Below, piece after piece: positions 35,378 to 43,481 of a stretch of DNA of 64,000 nucleotides. Origin of the DNA: Spirosoma panaciterrae DSM 21099 (GTDB taxonomy: Bacteria > Bacteroidota > Bacteroidia > Cytophagales > Spirosomataceae); assembly GCF_000374025.1 (NCBI RefSeq), contig NZ_KB893188.1, forward strand, positions 508 to 64,507, given 5' to 3'. The translations under genes and the position numbers were made by a program. A model generated the notes under the pieces. That model searched no databases. It saw only the letters and a program-made list of their open reading frames with translations, and was not told the origin of the DNA. Each line of letters starts with the position of its first letter. Within the stretch, counting starts at the first letter, position 1.

Positions 35378-36073
35378 TTGGCAACGCATTTTATTCTGGA
35401 GTATATAACTCCTAATAATAAATCAGGCTTATACATCAAAACAAAGGAGCTAGTATATGCTTTCTTTATATATTTCCTAGTGTTTCTAGGTTGTGGAATT
35501 TTAATGTACACTACAGATATTTTTGTGGTGAAAGTATTGCACTATCCATCAATCCTTAAATCACATTATAATACAGACGAGTATTTAAAAAGAAAAGGGT
35601 TATACCTGGGAGCATTCCTTATGACCATTAAAGGACCCATAGTTGAAGAACTTTCTTTTAGACTATTATTGAGACCGACACGGATTAATTTGTTAGTATC
35701 ATCCATCTTTTCATTTCTACTTTTTACCGAGCTGGTATTTGGGTATGGTACATTAATTAATTATTTTATTAGAGTAGTTACAGCTATAATTTTTTCTTTA
35801 TGCGTATTACATTATCAATCAACTATAATTTACTACTTGTCTCATCATAAAAAAAACAGCCTAATTGTTAGCTCTGTTTTATTTGGCTTTACGCATATTT
35901 TAAATTTCTACCCTATACAGTTAAGTATTTTATTTATATATCCTATCTATGTTTTACCACAAATTTGTATGGGTTTTATCTTAGGAGCCATTAGGCTGAG
36001 GAATAGCATAGCAAGTTCTATAGCTCTCCACATATTAATTAATGGTTCTGTAGTATGGTATAAATTATTGTAG
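35378..36073 (+). CDS. CPBP-family intramembrane glutamic protease (CAAX protease-like)
   Basis: The 231-aa protein is almost entirely hydrophobic with about six helices. The three family motifs are visible: VEELSFR (EExxxR) near residue 90, FGFTHI near 168 and LHILINGSVVW near the end. CPBP proteases in bacteriocin loci (for example the Abi proteins of plantaricin and sakacin 23K clusters) confer self-immunity or help maturation. The start is a TTG at 35378, since the first ATG is at residue 46, well inside the first helix. It likely shares a transcript with the VanZ-like gene. Confidence 0.78.
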   Translation: MATHFILEYITPNNKSGLYIKTKELVYAFFIYFLVFLGCGILMYTTDIFVVKVLHYPSILKSHYNTDEYLKRKGLYLGAFLMTIKGPIVEELSFRLLLRPTRINLLVSSIFSFLLFTELVFGYGTLINYFIRVVTAIIFSLCVLHYQSTIIYYLSHHKKNSLIVSSVLFGFTHILNFYPIQLSILFIYPIYVLPQICMGFILGAIRLRNSIASSIALHILINGSVVWYKLL

Positions 36074-36100
36074 GTTTAGCGAAGATTTAGCTATGATTAT

Positions 36101-36272
36101 GGCTTTGTTGCATTGCTCTCAAACGATAGTTTGGTTCCCAACAAAGAGGCCTGCAAAAAGCCTACCAAGCATCTAAATAATAGAATACAGTTACTTTATC
36201 AGCTTTTATCAAGTCATTTTTTATAGTGATTGAACTCAAAAACCGACCTTTCGAGAGCCATGCAACAAAGCC
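36101..36272. mobile_element. MITE-like element or IS remnant, 172 bp
   Basis: The ends are inverted repeats: GGCTTTGTTGCAT at 36101-36113 matches the reverse complement of 36260-36272 exactly, and similarity continues inward (GCTCTC-x-AA) to about 24 bp. There is no coding capacity in between. Short elements with transposase-type termini and no gene are typical non-autonomous miniature elements. I cannot identify a target-site duplication with confidence, and no parent IS is present in the window. Confidence 0.65.
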
Positions 36273-36371
36273 TTTAGTAATTTGCATAGTTATTGGATGC
36301 ATTTTAGGCTATGCAGCTAAAGAGTGAGATGATGAACGAAGTCAAATGCCACGTTAATTAATTTAAAATTA

Positions 36372-36407
36372 TTGACCTGCCAGATTTATTTTTATCTGTC
36401 AGGTCAA
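36372..36407 (+). terminator. Hairpin upstream of the small membrane protein gene
   Basis: 14-bp stem with one mismatch (36372-36385 with 36394-36407) and a T-rich 8-nt loop. Between this and the CPBP stop lie only the MITE-like element and about 100 nt with nothing recognisable. Confidence 0.45.
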
Positions 36408-36422
36408 CTGAATTCCATAAAA

Positions 36423-36587
36423 ATGACATCAAAACAAATTCTTTTGGTAATATATATAATTGCAGGTGTTGCAGGCATATTTTGCATATACATCTATATT
36501 TCTACTGAAACTACGTTTCCTTATTTATTAGTTGGGGCAACATCACTAGGTTTAGGAATCAGAGGTTACTTGAAGAATCGATCCTGA
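36423..36587 (+). CDS. Small two-helix membrane protein
   Basis: The 54-aa product (starts MTSKQILLVI) has two hydrophobic segments at about residues 5-24 and 30-45 and a basic tail YLKNRS. I recognise no family. Its size and place beside bacteriocin peptides would fit an immunity or accessory protein, but it could be a stray locus. A longer reading from 36372 would start inside a hairpin, so ATG 36423 is used. About 160 nt after it, up to the promoter array at 36750, hold nothing else that I can support. Confidence 0.5.
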   Translation: MTSKQILLVIYIIAGVAGIFCIYIYISTETTFPYLLVGATSLGLGIRGYLKNRS

Positions 36588-36749
36588 AAGAAATCTATAA
36601 CTCTTTGGCTTATGCGGCATATGCGTTTTATTGTGCTCGTGTAGGATGCTCCTACAAAAGCTGGCCTAATGATAATTGTGCCGAAGAACCTTACTTATAG
36701 ACATCTTTATAAAAATAACTCTGCTAATCAACCATCTGGCCAATAGTTG

Positions 36750-36798
36750 GTCGGTTTCTATGGGCCCATTGGTCGAAAGAATGTAGGCATTGGTCGAA
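36750..36798 (+). promoter_or_regulatory. Triple GTCGAA direct repeat upstream of the ABC/M1 operon
   Basis: GTCGGT at 36750 and GTCGAA at 36772 and 36793 (spacings 22 and 21), the last two within CATTGGTCGAAA. The final box is 11 bp before the -33 TTG, exactly as at the lanthipeptide precursor promoter. Confidence 0.65.
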
Positions 36799-36803
36799 AT
36801 AAG

Positions 36804-36835
36804 TTGATGCCGAAGGGTGGATATGTATACTTTTG
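36804..36835 (+). promoter_or_regulatory. Promoter of the ABC/M1 operon
   Basis: TTG at 36804-36806 and TACTTTTG at 36828-36835 (24-nt start-to-start). The -7 element is identical to that at 28801-28808. It places the ATPase start at ATG 36892, not further upstream. Confidence 0.7.
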
Positions 36836-36891
36836 ACAGCATGGCAGCTACAGAAAATCTGCCATACACCACCTTCTTTCTGCTGATATGT

Positions 36892-37821
36892 ATGAAACTA
36901 TTGATTGAAAACCTTGCCAAAACCTACAGCAATGGTGTTCGGGCGCTTAATCATGTATCGCTCACGATAGAACCCGGTCTTTTTGGATTGCTTGGCCCAA
37001 ATGGAGCGGGTAAGTCGAGTTTGATGCGGACAATTGCCACGCTACAACTGCCCGATGAAGGGCGCGTTGTGCTGCAAGATATTAACGGGCAAGATATTGA
37101 TGCGGTTCGCCAGCCCGACGAACTGAGAAAGGTGTTGGGCTATCTGCCGCAGGATTTTGGCGTCTATCCCCGTATCGATGCCATTACACTGCTCGATCAT
37201 CTGGCCATGCTCAAAGGCATTCATAATCGGTCGGAGCGGAAAGAAACCGTCGAAACCCTATTGCAACGGGTCAATCTTTGGGATATGCGAAAGAAAAACC
37301 TGAGTGGCTACTCAGGGGGTATGCGGCAGCGGTTTGGCATTGCGCAGGCCCTGCTGGGTAACCCCAAACTCATTATTGTTGATGAACCAACGGCTGGCCT
37401 GGACCCCGCCGAACGAAACCGTTTTCTGAATCTGCTGGCTGGAGTCGGGCAGGAAGCAATTGTGATTTTATCGACGCATATTGTTGAGGATGTTGAAGAG
37501 CTTTGCCGCCAGATGGCCATCATCAATAAAGGGCAGGTGCTGCTCTCAGGGCATCCACTGGAGGCTATCAACCACCTCAAAGGTCATATCTGGAAAAAAC
37601 AGGCCAGCCTATCGGAAGTCGATGAACTATACCGGACGCTCATCATTATCAACGAACGCATGATTGCTGGCGAACCCGTCGTATATGCCTATTCGTTAGC
37701 GCAACCAGCGCCTGGTTTTGTACCCGTCGAGGCTGGTCTGGAAGAGGTTTATTTTACACAGATAACCGATGCAGCTAGGCGGTATCAGACCCAGCCAACC
37801 GTTTCGTCGTCGGCCACCTAG
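36892..37821 (+). CDS. ABC transporter ATP-binding protein
   Basis: The 309-aa ATPase has Walker A GPNGAGKSS near residue 40, a Q-loop (LGYLPQDFG), signature LSGYSGGMRQR, Walker B LIIVDEPTAGLDP and switch His in LSTHIVEDV. Sequence style is of the ABC-2 exporter class (CcmA/DRR type). It is co-transcribed with the permease/M1 peptidase gene 34 nt downstream. The shared promoter design with the lanthipeptide precursor suggests it is switched on with peptide production, fitting self-protection or peptide handling; this is inference. Confidence 0.9.
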   Translation: MKLLIENLAKTYSNGVRALNHVSLTIEPGLFGLLGPNGAGKSSLMRTIATLQLPDEGRVVLQDINGQDIDAVRQPDELRKVLGYLPQDFGVYPRIDAITLLDHLAMLKGIHNRSERKETVETLLQRVNLWDMRKKNLSGYSGGMRQRFGIAQALLGNPKLIIVDEPTAGLDPAERNRFLNLLAGVGQEAIVILSTHIVEDVEELCRQMAIINKGQVLLSGHPLEAINHLKGHIWKKQASLSEVDELYRTLIIINERMIAGEPVVYAYSLAQPAPGFVPVEAGLEEVYFTQITDAARRYQTQPTVSSSAT

Positions 37822-37855
37822 TATCTACCTATCTCCTGAAAAATCGACCCTCCTT

Positions 37856-40800
37856 ATGAACTGGTTATCGATCCTGCGTTTTGAGTTTCGCTATCGGCGA
37901 AATCGTCCGGCTACGTACCTTTTTTTTGCCTTACTTCTCGGCCTTAGCTTTGCTATCGTGGCTACCGACCTCATTAAGGGGCTGTCGGGAGGGGCCGTGA
38001 AAGACAATGGTACTACTGTTCTGACCACCCTTAGCCTGGTTCTGTTTATGATGATGGGCATACTGGTTAGCTCAGCGATTATGGGTGTAGCGGTAGTGCG
38101 TGATTTTGAGCATCGAACCGATGCCTTGTTTTTCACCAAACCCATTCGTCGTTGGGAGTTTCTGACCGGCCGATATGCGGGCGCCATGCTCCTTTTGCTT
38201 CTTACGCTTACGGCCATACCGCTCGGCCTGCTGCTGGGCGATCTGGCTCCCTGGCGAAACCCGGATCGGCTATTGCCCATTCGGATAGCCGCTTACTGGC
38301 AACCCTACTGGACGATTTTGCTGCCGAATGCTCTCATTGCCGGGAGTATATTTTTTATGGTCGGAGCCCTGAGCCGCCGAATGCTGGTTGTGTTTGTGCA
38401 GGGAATGGGGTTTCTGATTTTGTATCTGGTATCGGGTACGCTGCTGTCGGAAATAGATCGACGCGAAATTGCCGCCCTGTTAGACCCCTTTGGTATGAGA
38501 GCTGTAGGGTACACAACCCAATACTGGTCGATTAGCCAGAAAAATAATTCGTTAATTCCACTGAGCGATATACTGCTCTGGAATCGGGTATTGTGGCTAG
38601 GCATAGCGGCTTTGTGTCTGGTTATTACGTATTGGCGGTTCTCATATCAGTCGGTGACAAAGCAGTCAGTCGGAAAAGAGAAGCCATTGGTTACCAAAAC
38701 CGATGTAGGGATGCTTCGCGCTCCGTTAAAGCAGGTAACGCGGCAATATGGGCTGGGGAGCTGGTTGCTCAACCTGTGGCGACTGACGGTTTTTTATACC
38801 AAAGTGGTCATGAAAGACCTACCTTTTCTGGCCTTGTGTATTGGCGGATTAGGCATGTTTGTATTCTCAGCCGTCAATAATACGGGCGAATGGTATGGCA
38901 CCCACACGTTACCCACAACCTATGTCATGCTGAACAAGATGACGATTTTTACGGGGCTGTTTCTGTTCATTCTGATGGTGCTTTATGTGGGCGATCTGAC
39001 CTGGAAAGAGCGCGACGTTCGAATCAGTCAGATTAGCGATGCCTTACCCGTACCCAACTGGATTCGGCTAGTGAGCAAATACCTCGGCCTGGGTCTGGCC
39101 TTCGCCCTTGTCATTGCACTAAGTATACTGCTGGGGGCTTGTATGCAGGCCCTAAAAGGCGAAGCTAACCTGATTGAGTGGCGGGTATATGCTACCAGTC
39201 TATACGGAAACGCATTATTGTCGTTGCTGACATTTATGTTGCTGGGCTTTTTTATCCATGTGGTCGTCAACAATAAGTTTGCGGGTCATGCCCTGTTGAT
39301 TCTGTTCTTCGTTTCGCTGGGTATGCTGTCTTACCTCGGCATTGAACACAACCTGCTCATTTTCGGAGGGGGTTCGCTCGGCACGTATTCTGACATGAAC
39401 GGCTTCGGTCACTATGTCACTCCCTATTCCTGGACATCGCTTTACTGGCTGGCTTTCGGGGCCATTCTGTTTGCGGCAGCGGTGGTGCTGTCGGTTCGGG
39501 GTTCAGAAGCCCTGATGAAGGTTCGGCTGCGTATTGGGCGTTATCAGCTAACGCGCGCTATGCTGACCTTTGTGATGGCGGCTTTTCTGGTGTTTATCTG
39601 TACGGGTTCGTATGTCTATTTCAACACGAACGTACTTCACAAGTACCAGAATCATAAAGAGGACGAAGCCGAACGGGCTCGTTACGAAAAAGCGCTGCAA
39701 CGATTTGTTAACCTGCCGCAACCCCGCATTACAAATGTTTCGGTAGCTGTCGATCTGTATCCGCAAACCCGCGATTTTACGGCAAAAGGCTGGTACATAC
39801 TCCAGAATAAAACAAATCAGCCCATTCAGCAACTCCACCTGCAACTCTTACCAGCCGACGAAATGCAGGTAAAACAGCTTCGGCTATCGGTGCCCAATCG
39901 GCTCGATGACCGCTATGCGGCCGATTTTTCATACCGAATCTTTGCCCTCGATAAACCGCTCCTGCCGGGCGATAGCCTCCGGCTCGATTTCAACTTGCTG
40001 TATCGGACCAAAGGGTTTAAAAACAATGGCGAAAACACCGAAATCGTGCAGAATGGTACCTTCTTTACGAATCAGTATTTTCCGGGTATTGGCTACAGTG
40101 AGCAGTATGAGCTACAGGACGACGACAAGCGAAAAGAAAACGGCCTGGCCCCTAAAGAACGGATGCGGGCGCAGAACGACCCCATTGCCCGACGACAGAA
40201 TGTTTTAGGGAAAGATGCCGACCTGATTCGGTTTGCCATGACCGTTAGTACATCGCCCGATCAACTGGCCATTGCACCGGGTTACCTGCAAAAAGAGTGG
40301 ACCGCCAAAGGCCCCGATGGTATGCCCCGGCGATACTTTTCGTACAGGATGGACAGTCCGATTGCCAATTTCTACTCCATCGTATCGGCCCGATATGCCG
40401 TCCGAAAAGAGTTATACCGTAGCAAAGGAGGCAATCCGGTTAGTCTGGAACTATACTACCATCCGGGGCATACCCATAATCTGGATCGGATGATGCGTGG
40501 TATGAAGGCCGCTCTGGACTATTACCAGACGAATTTTGGTCCGTTTCAGCATCGGCAGCTACGAATCATGGAATTTCCTCGCTATCGGGCCTATGCTCAG
40601 TCGTTTGCCAATACCATTCCCTTTGGCGAGGATATGGGGTTTGTGGCCGACATTGATGACCAAAACGATGTAGATATGCCCTTTTTTGTGACGGCCCACG
40701 AAACGGCTCATCAGTGGTGGGGACATCAGGTAGTGGAAGCCAATGTGCGGGGAAGTGGTTTTCTGTCCGAATCGCTCGCCGAATATAGTGCCCTCATGGT

Positions 40801-41491
40801 GATGAAACATCACTACGCTCCCGAACAGATGAAGGAGTTTCTGAGCTACGAACTGGATTATTACCTGAGAGGTCGCCAGACCGAGACTAAAAAAGAACAG
40901 CCCCTCTCGCAGTGCGAACACCAGTCGTATATCCACTACAATAAAGGGGCGCTGGTGTTATATGCCTTGCAGGATCAATTGGGCGAGAATCGGCTCAATC
41001 AGGCGTTACGCAGTTACCGCGCCCGCTGGAATGTCGAGCAGGTGGCTAAAACGGGGATCTACCCAACGGCCGCCGATCTGACCGCCGAATTACGAGCCAT
41101 AACACCCGACACGCTACAGGGATTGCTGGATGACTGGGTCAATAAAATCACGCTATATGAACTGAAGACGGATCGGGTAACGGTAAAACCTACCGGAAAA
41201 GCGTATGAGGTAACGCTCCGGGTGTCGGCCCAAAAAGTACATGCCGATAGCCTGGGAAACGAAACCAGTCTGCCGATCAACGAATGGATATGGATCGGGG
41301 TATATGCTCCTCAGTCAAAAGATACCAAACGGAGTAAACTGCTGTACTACCAGCGACATCGCATTAGCCAGCCTAGTCAAACGATTACGGGGCGCGTGAG
41401 TCAAAAGCCGGAGCGTGCCGGTATCGATCCACTGAATCTGCTCATTGATCGCCATCCCAGCGATAATGTAAAAACTATGGAAGAACCCTGA
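37856..41491 (+). CDS. ABC-2 permease fused to an M1-family aminopeptidase
   Basis: The 1211-aa protein has about 12 membrane helices in residues 1-600 (two ABC-2 permease-like halves) and then a periplasmic-type M1 metallopeptidase. The zinc motif is HETAH at residues 948-952, with the third ligand Glu972 in FLSESLAEY, one residue further than in standard M1 enzymes. Such fusions occur in Bacteroidota and their function is not known. The GTCGAA-type promoter ahead of the operon links it to the lanthipeptide precursor. It may trim or destroy peptides while the ABC unit moves them. ATG 37856 is chosen since translation from 37769 overlaps the ATPase. Confidence 0.88.
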   Translation: MNWLSILRFEFRYRRNRPATYLFFALLLGLSFAIVATDLIKGLSGGAVKDNGTTVLTTLSLVLFMMMGILVSSAIMGVAVVRDFEHRTDALFFTKPIRRWEFLTGRYAGAMLLLLLTLTAIPLGLLLGDLAPWRNPDRLLPIRIAAYWQPYWTILLPNALIAGSIFFMVGALSRRMLVVFVQGMGFLILYLVSGTLLSEIDRREIAALLDPFGMRAVGYTTQYWSISQKNNSLIPLSDILLWNRVLWLGIAALCLVITYWRFSYQSVTKQSVGKEKPLVTKTDVGMLRAPLKQVTRQYGLGSWLLNLWRLTVFYTKVVMKDLPFLALCIGGLGMFVFSAVNNTGEWYGTHTLPTTYVMLNKMTIFTGLFLFILMVLYVGDLTWKERDVRISQISDALPVPNWIRLVSKYLGLGLAFALVIALSILLGACMQALKGEANLIEWRVYATSLYGNALLSLLTFMLLGFFIHVVVNNKFAGHALLILFFVSLGMLSYLGIEHNLLIFGGGSLGTYSDMNGFGHYVTPYSWTSLYWLAFGAILFAAAVVLSVRGSEALMKVRLRIGRYQLTRAMLTFVMAAFLVFICTGSYVYFNTNVLHKYQNHKEDEAERARYEKALQRFVNLPQPRITNVSVAVDLYPQTRDFTAKGWYILQNKTNQPIQQLHLQLLPADEMQVKQLRLSVPNRLDDRYAADFSYRIFALDKPLLPGDSLRLDFNLLYRTKGFKNNGENTEIVQNGTFFTNQYFPGIGYSEQYELQDDDKRKENGLAPKERMRAQNDPIARRQNVLGKDADLIRFAMTVSTSPDQLAIAPGYLQKEWTAKGPDGMPRRYFSYRMDSPIANFYSIVSARYAVRKELYRSKGGNPVSLELYYHPGHTHNLDRMMRGMKAALDYYQTNFGPFQHRQLRIMEFPRYRAYAQSFANTIPFGEDMGFVADIDDQNDVDMPFFVTAHETAHQWWGHQVVEANVRGSGFLSESLAEYSALMVMKHHYAPEQMKEFLSYELDYYLRGRQTETKKEQPLSQCEHQSYIHYNKGALVLYALQDQLGENRLNQALRSYRARWNVEQVAKTGIYPTAADLTAELRAITPDTLQGLLDDWVNKITLYELKTDRVTVKPTGKAYEVTLRVSAQKVHADSLGNETSLPINEWIWIGVYAPQSKDTKRSKLLYYQRHRISQPSQTITGRVSQKPERAGIDPLNLLIDRHPSDNVKTMEEP

Positions 41492-41600
41492 ATCTACATC
41501 TATCCGGCCTCTGAAAGCGACGCTGCTTTTGGGGCCGGATAAACATGATAAGGTATATTAAACCTGCATTATGTGTTTATTAAATGCAATCTAAATTTCC

Positions 41601-41681
41601 TGTCATTCAGACGACGGAAGCCTCTTCGGGTAAGCGAAAAACTTATACTTACCCGAAGAGGCTTCCGTCGTCTGAATGACA
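41601..41681. terminator. Perfect 34-bp inverted repeat after the ABC/M1 operon
   Basis: Arms 41601-41634 and 41648-41681 are perfect complements around a 13-nt loop, 109 nt beyond the stop of the permease/M1 gene. The length is far above typical intrinsic terminators and no T-run follows, but the position at an operon end suggests termination or 3'-end protection. Confidence 0.6.
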
Positions 41682-41717
41682 AAAAAGACTCAAAGGCTTA
41701 AATTACAGTGTGCTTAG

Positions 41718-42122
41718 GCACAATCAGACAAATACCACCCACTATTTCTGTATGGCTTAGCCGGGGTTGGTTATTTAAAAGAAGGGTACCTGTTCACAAA
41801 GCTTGATCGGCCAGATGGGTATACCGTACAAAACAAACGCCTTTCGGGGGCCATTAACGTATTTTATGCTGATAAATCACCCGTATTGGTAAGTGGTCTT
41901 GGTCTGGCTTTTCTCAAAAAAAGACGCGAATATTTTATCGAGTCAAATCAATATCTTCTGCTGAATAAAACGCCTTTTTTACGATTTCGGGAAACGGGAA
42001 AACTCTTCAATAAGAAAGCAGATGCTGCGCTGAATGATACAGAATTCGAGATTTCGTCTACGACCTCAACTCGGCTTACCCGCCCCATCAACGTATCGTT
42101 CGGCATTAAATGGCATTTTTGA
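41718..42122 (+). pseudogene. Remnant of an outer-membrane beta-barrel protein
   Basis: The frame from 41718 (right after an in-frame TAG) to the TGA at 42122 stays open for 134 codons and ends SFGIKWHF, an aromatic C-terminus typical of outer-membrane barrels. Alternating patterns such as LYGLAGVGYLKEGYLF fit beta strands. There is no ATG or GTG, signal peptide or promoter ahead, only a TTG at codon 57. It looks like the 3' end of a gene whose front was lost, perhaps when the adjacent 34-bp inverted repeat or the peptide locus was inserted. Family cannot be named. Confidence 0.55.
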
Positions 42123-42167
42123 GGGCATAACTTATTCGCCCCCGTTATAAACTACAACCTCCTGTTA

Positions 42168-42198
42168 TTGAGTCCCGCGTGGCATCGCCCGACCTTTG
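42168..42198 (+). promoter_or_regulatory. Candidate promoter of the export operon
   Basis: TTG at 42168-42170, 20 nt, then GACCTTTG at 42191-42198 (one mismatch to TAnnTTTG). It lies 56 nt before the HlyD start. No GTCGAA array or GCGAATAAAG box is present. Confidence 0.45.
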
Positions 42199-42253
42199 GA
42201 ATACTAAATAACCGCACGAAAGCGGAAGCCTTATCCCAAACGTCAACAAAACG

Positions 42254-43447
42254 ATGCCGCAACATACCGTACATCCGCCTGCCATAATCGAGTACACAAC
42301 GGAGGCCTACCTGCCCCAGGTTACGGTTCGGGGCCAACTCATCTACTGCTCGGTTGCTCTGGCTGTTGTAATGGCCCTGGTTTCGCTCCCGTTTATCCAT
42401 ACCGAAGTGTCGGTGCAAAGCAGTGGCATTATTCGCCCGGTAGCCGAACGGAACGAACTTCGTCCACTGGTGGCTGGTACGGTGGCCGAGGTGCTGGTAC
42501 ACGATAATCAACCCGTTCGCCAGGGGCAACCCATGATTCGGCTTCAGACCGACGTGCTCGAAACCAAACTCCGGCTCAACCGCTCCCAACAAACTGAGAA
42601 GCTCCTTAATATCTACGACCTCCAGCGGCTCGTTCGGGCTGACCGGAGCAGTTTACTGAGCTTAACGGGCTTACAATCTCCGTTGATTCGGCAGCAATAC
42701 GAACAGTTTCGGTTTCTGCTAACCGAAAACGCCCAGACGCAGCAAAAACGCAAACGTGAACTGGACGTTACGCGGCAACTTTATCAGGACAAAGTACTAG
42801 CTCAGCAGGAGTTTGAAGATAAAGAGTATGCGTATAAGACTGTAGTGGCTCAGTATGCATCGCAGATAGAACGGCAAGTGAGCGATTGGCAGGCAACACT
42901 TACCCAGCACCAACTGGCTCTTGATGAACTCCGCGCGCAAGAGCGTCAACTCCTGCACGAACGCGATTTACATACCATAAAAGCCCCGGTCGCGGGTACG
43001 GTTAGCCAACTGGCGGGTCGGTATCCGGGTAGTTATGTGCAACCGGGCGAGGTACTAGGCGTGGTTTCGCCCGATTCTAATCTGCTGGTTGAGTGTTATG
43101 TATCGCCAAAGGATATTGGGTTGCTACGGCCTGGCATGGTGGCCCGAATGCAAGTCGATGCTTTCGACTACAATCAATGGGGATTAGCGCAGGGCAAAGT
43201 GGTTGAAGTCTCCAACGATATTGTGGTGATGGATAATGGAGCATCGGCCAAACAGCCAGTCTTTAAGGTAAAATGTAAGCTCGACCAAAACTTTCTGGCT
43301 CTCAAGGAGGGCTATAAAGGCTACCTCAAAAAAGGCATGACTCTCCGGGCACGTTTCGTAGTGACCCGCCGTAGCCTGTTCGACCTACTCTACGACAAAG
43401 CCGACGATTGGCTGAATCCACAAACCAACGCCCTGGCCCAAAACTAA
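42254..43447 (+). CDS. HlyD-family membrane fusion protein
   Basis: The 397-aa protein has one membrane helix near residues 30-52, a biotinyl-lipoyl half-motif (VAGTVAEVLVHDNQPVRQGQ) near 75-95, a long coiled coil at about 110-235 and the second lipoyl half (IKAPVAGTVSQLAGRYPGSYV) after it, then a beta-barrel region. This is the usual periplasmic adaptor between an inner-membrane ABC exporter and TolC. The C39 ABC transporter gene starts 34 nt later and TolC follows, so a complete type I export system for the Gly-Gly peptides is encoded here. Confidence 0.92.
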   Translation: MPQHTVHPPAIIEYTTEAYLPQVTVRGQLIYCSVALAVVMALVSLPFIHTEVSVQSSGIIRPVAERNELRPLVAGTVAEVLVHDNQPVRQGQPMIRLQTDVLETKLRLNRSQQTEKLLNIYDLQRLVRADRSSLLSLTGLQSPLIRQQYEQFRFLLTENAQTQQKRKRELDVTRQLYQDKVLAQQEFEDKEYAYKTVVAQYASQIERQVSDWQATLTQHQLALDELRAQERQLLHERDLHTIKAPVAGTVSQLAGRYPGSYVQPGEVLGVVSPDSNLLVECYVSPKDIGLLRPGMVARMQVDAFDYNQWGLAQGKVVEVSNDIVVMDNGASAKQPVFKVKCKLDQNFLALKEGYKGYLKKGMTLRARFVVTRRSLFDLLYDKADDWLNPQTNALAQN

Positions 43448-43481
43448 GCCCCACCTGGCCATCAATAGCTTTCAGAAAATC

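Noticed and set aside
36666..36920. 84-aa minus-strand frame across the ABC/M1 promoter
   Set aside because: It is antisense to the GTCGAA array, promoter and the ATPase start, and shows no family features.
41886..42122. 78-aa gene with a TTG start
   Set aside because: The same frame is open for 56 codons upstream with matching barrel-like sequence, so it is the tail of a decayed gene.
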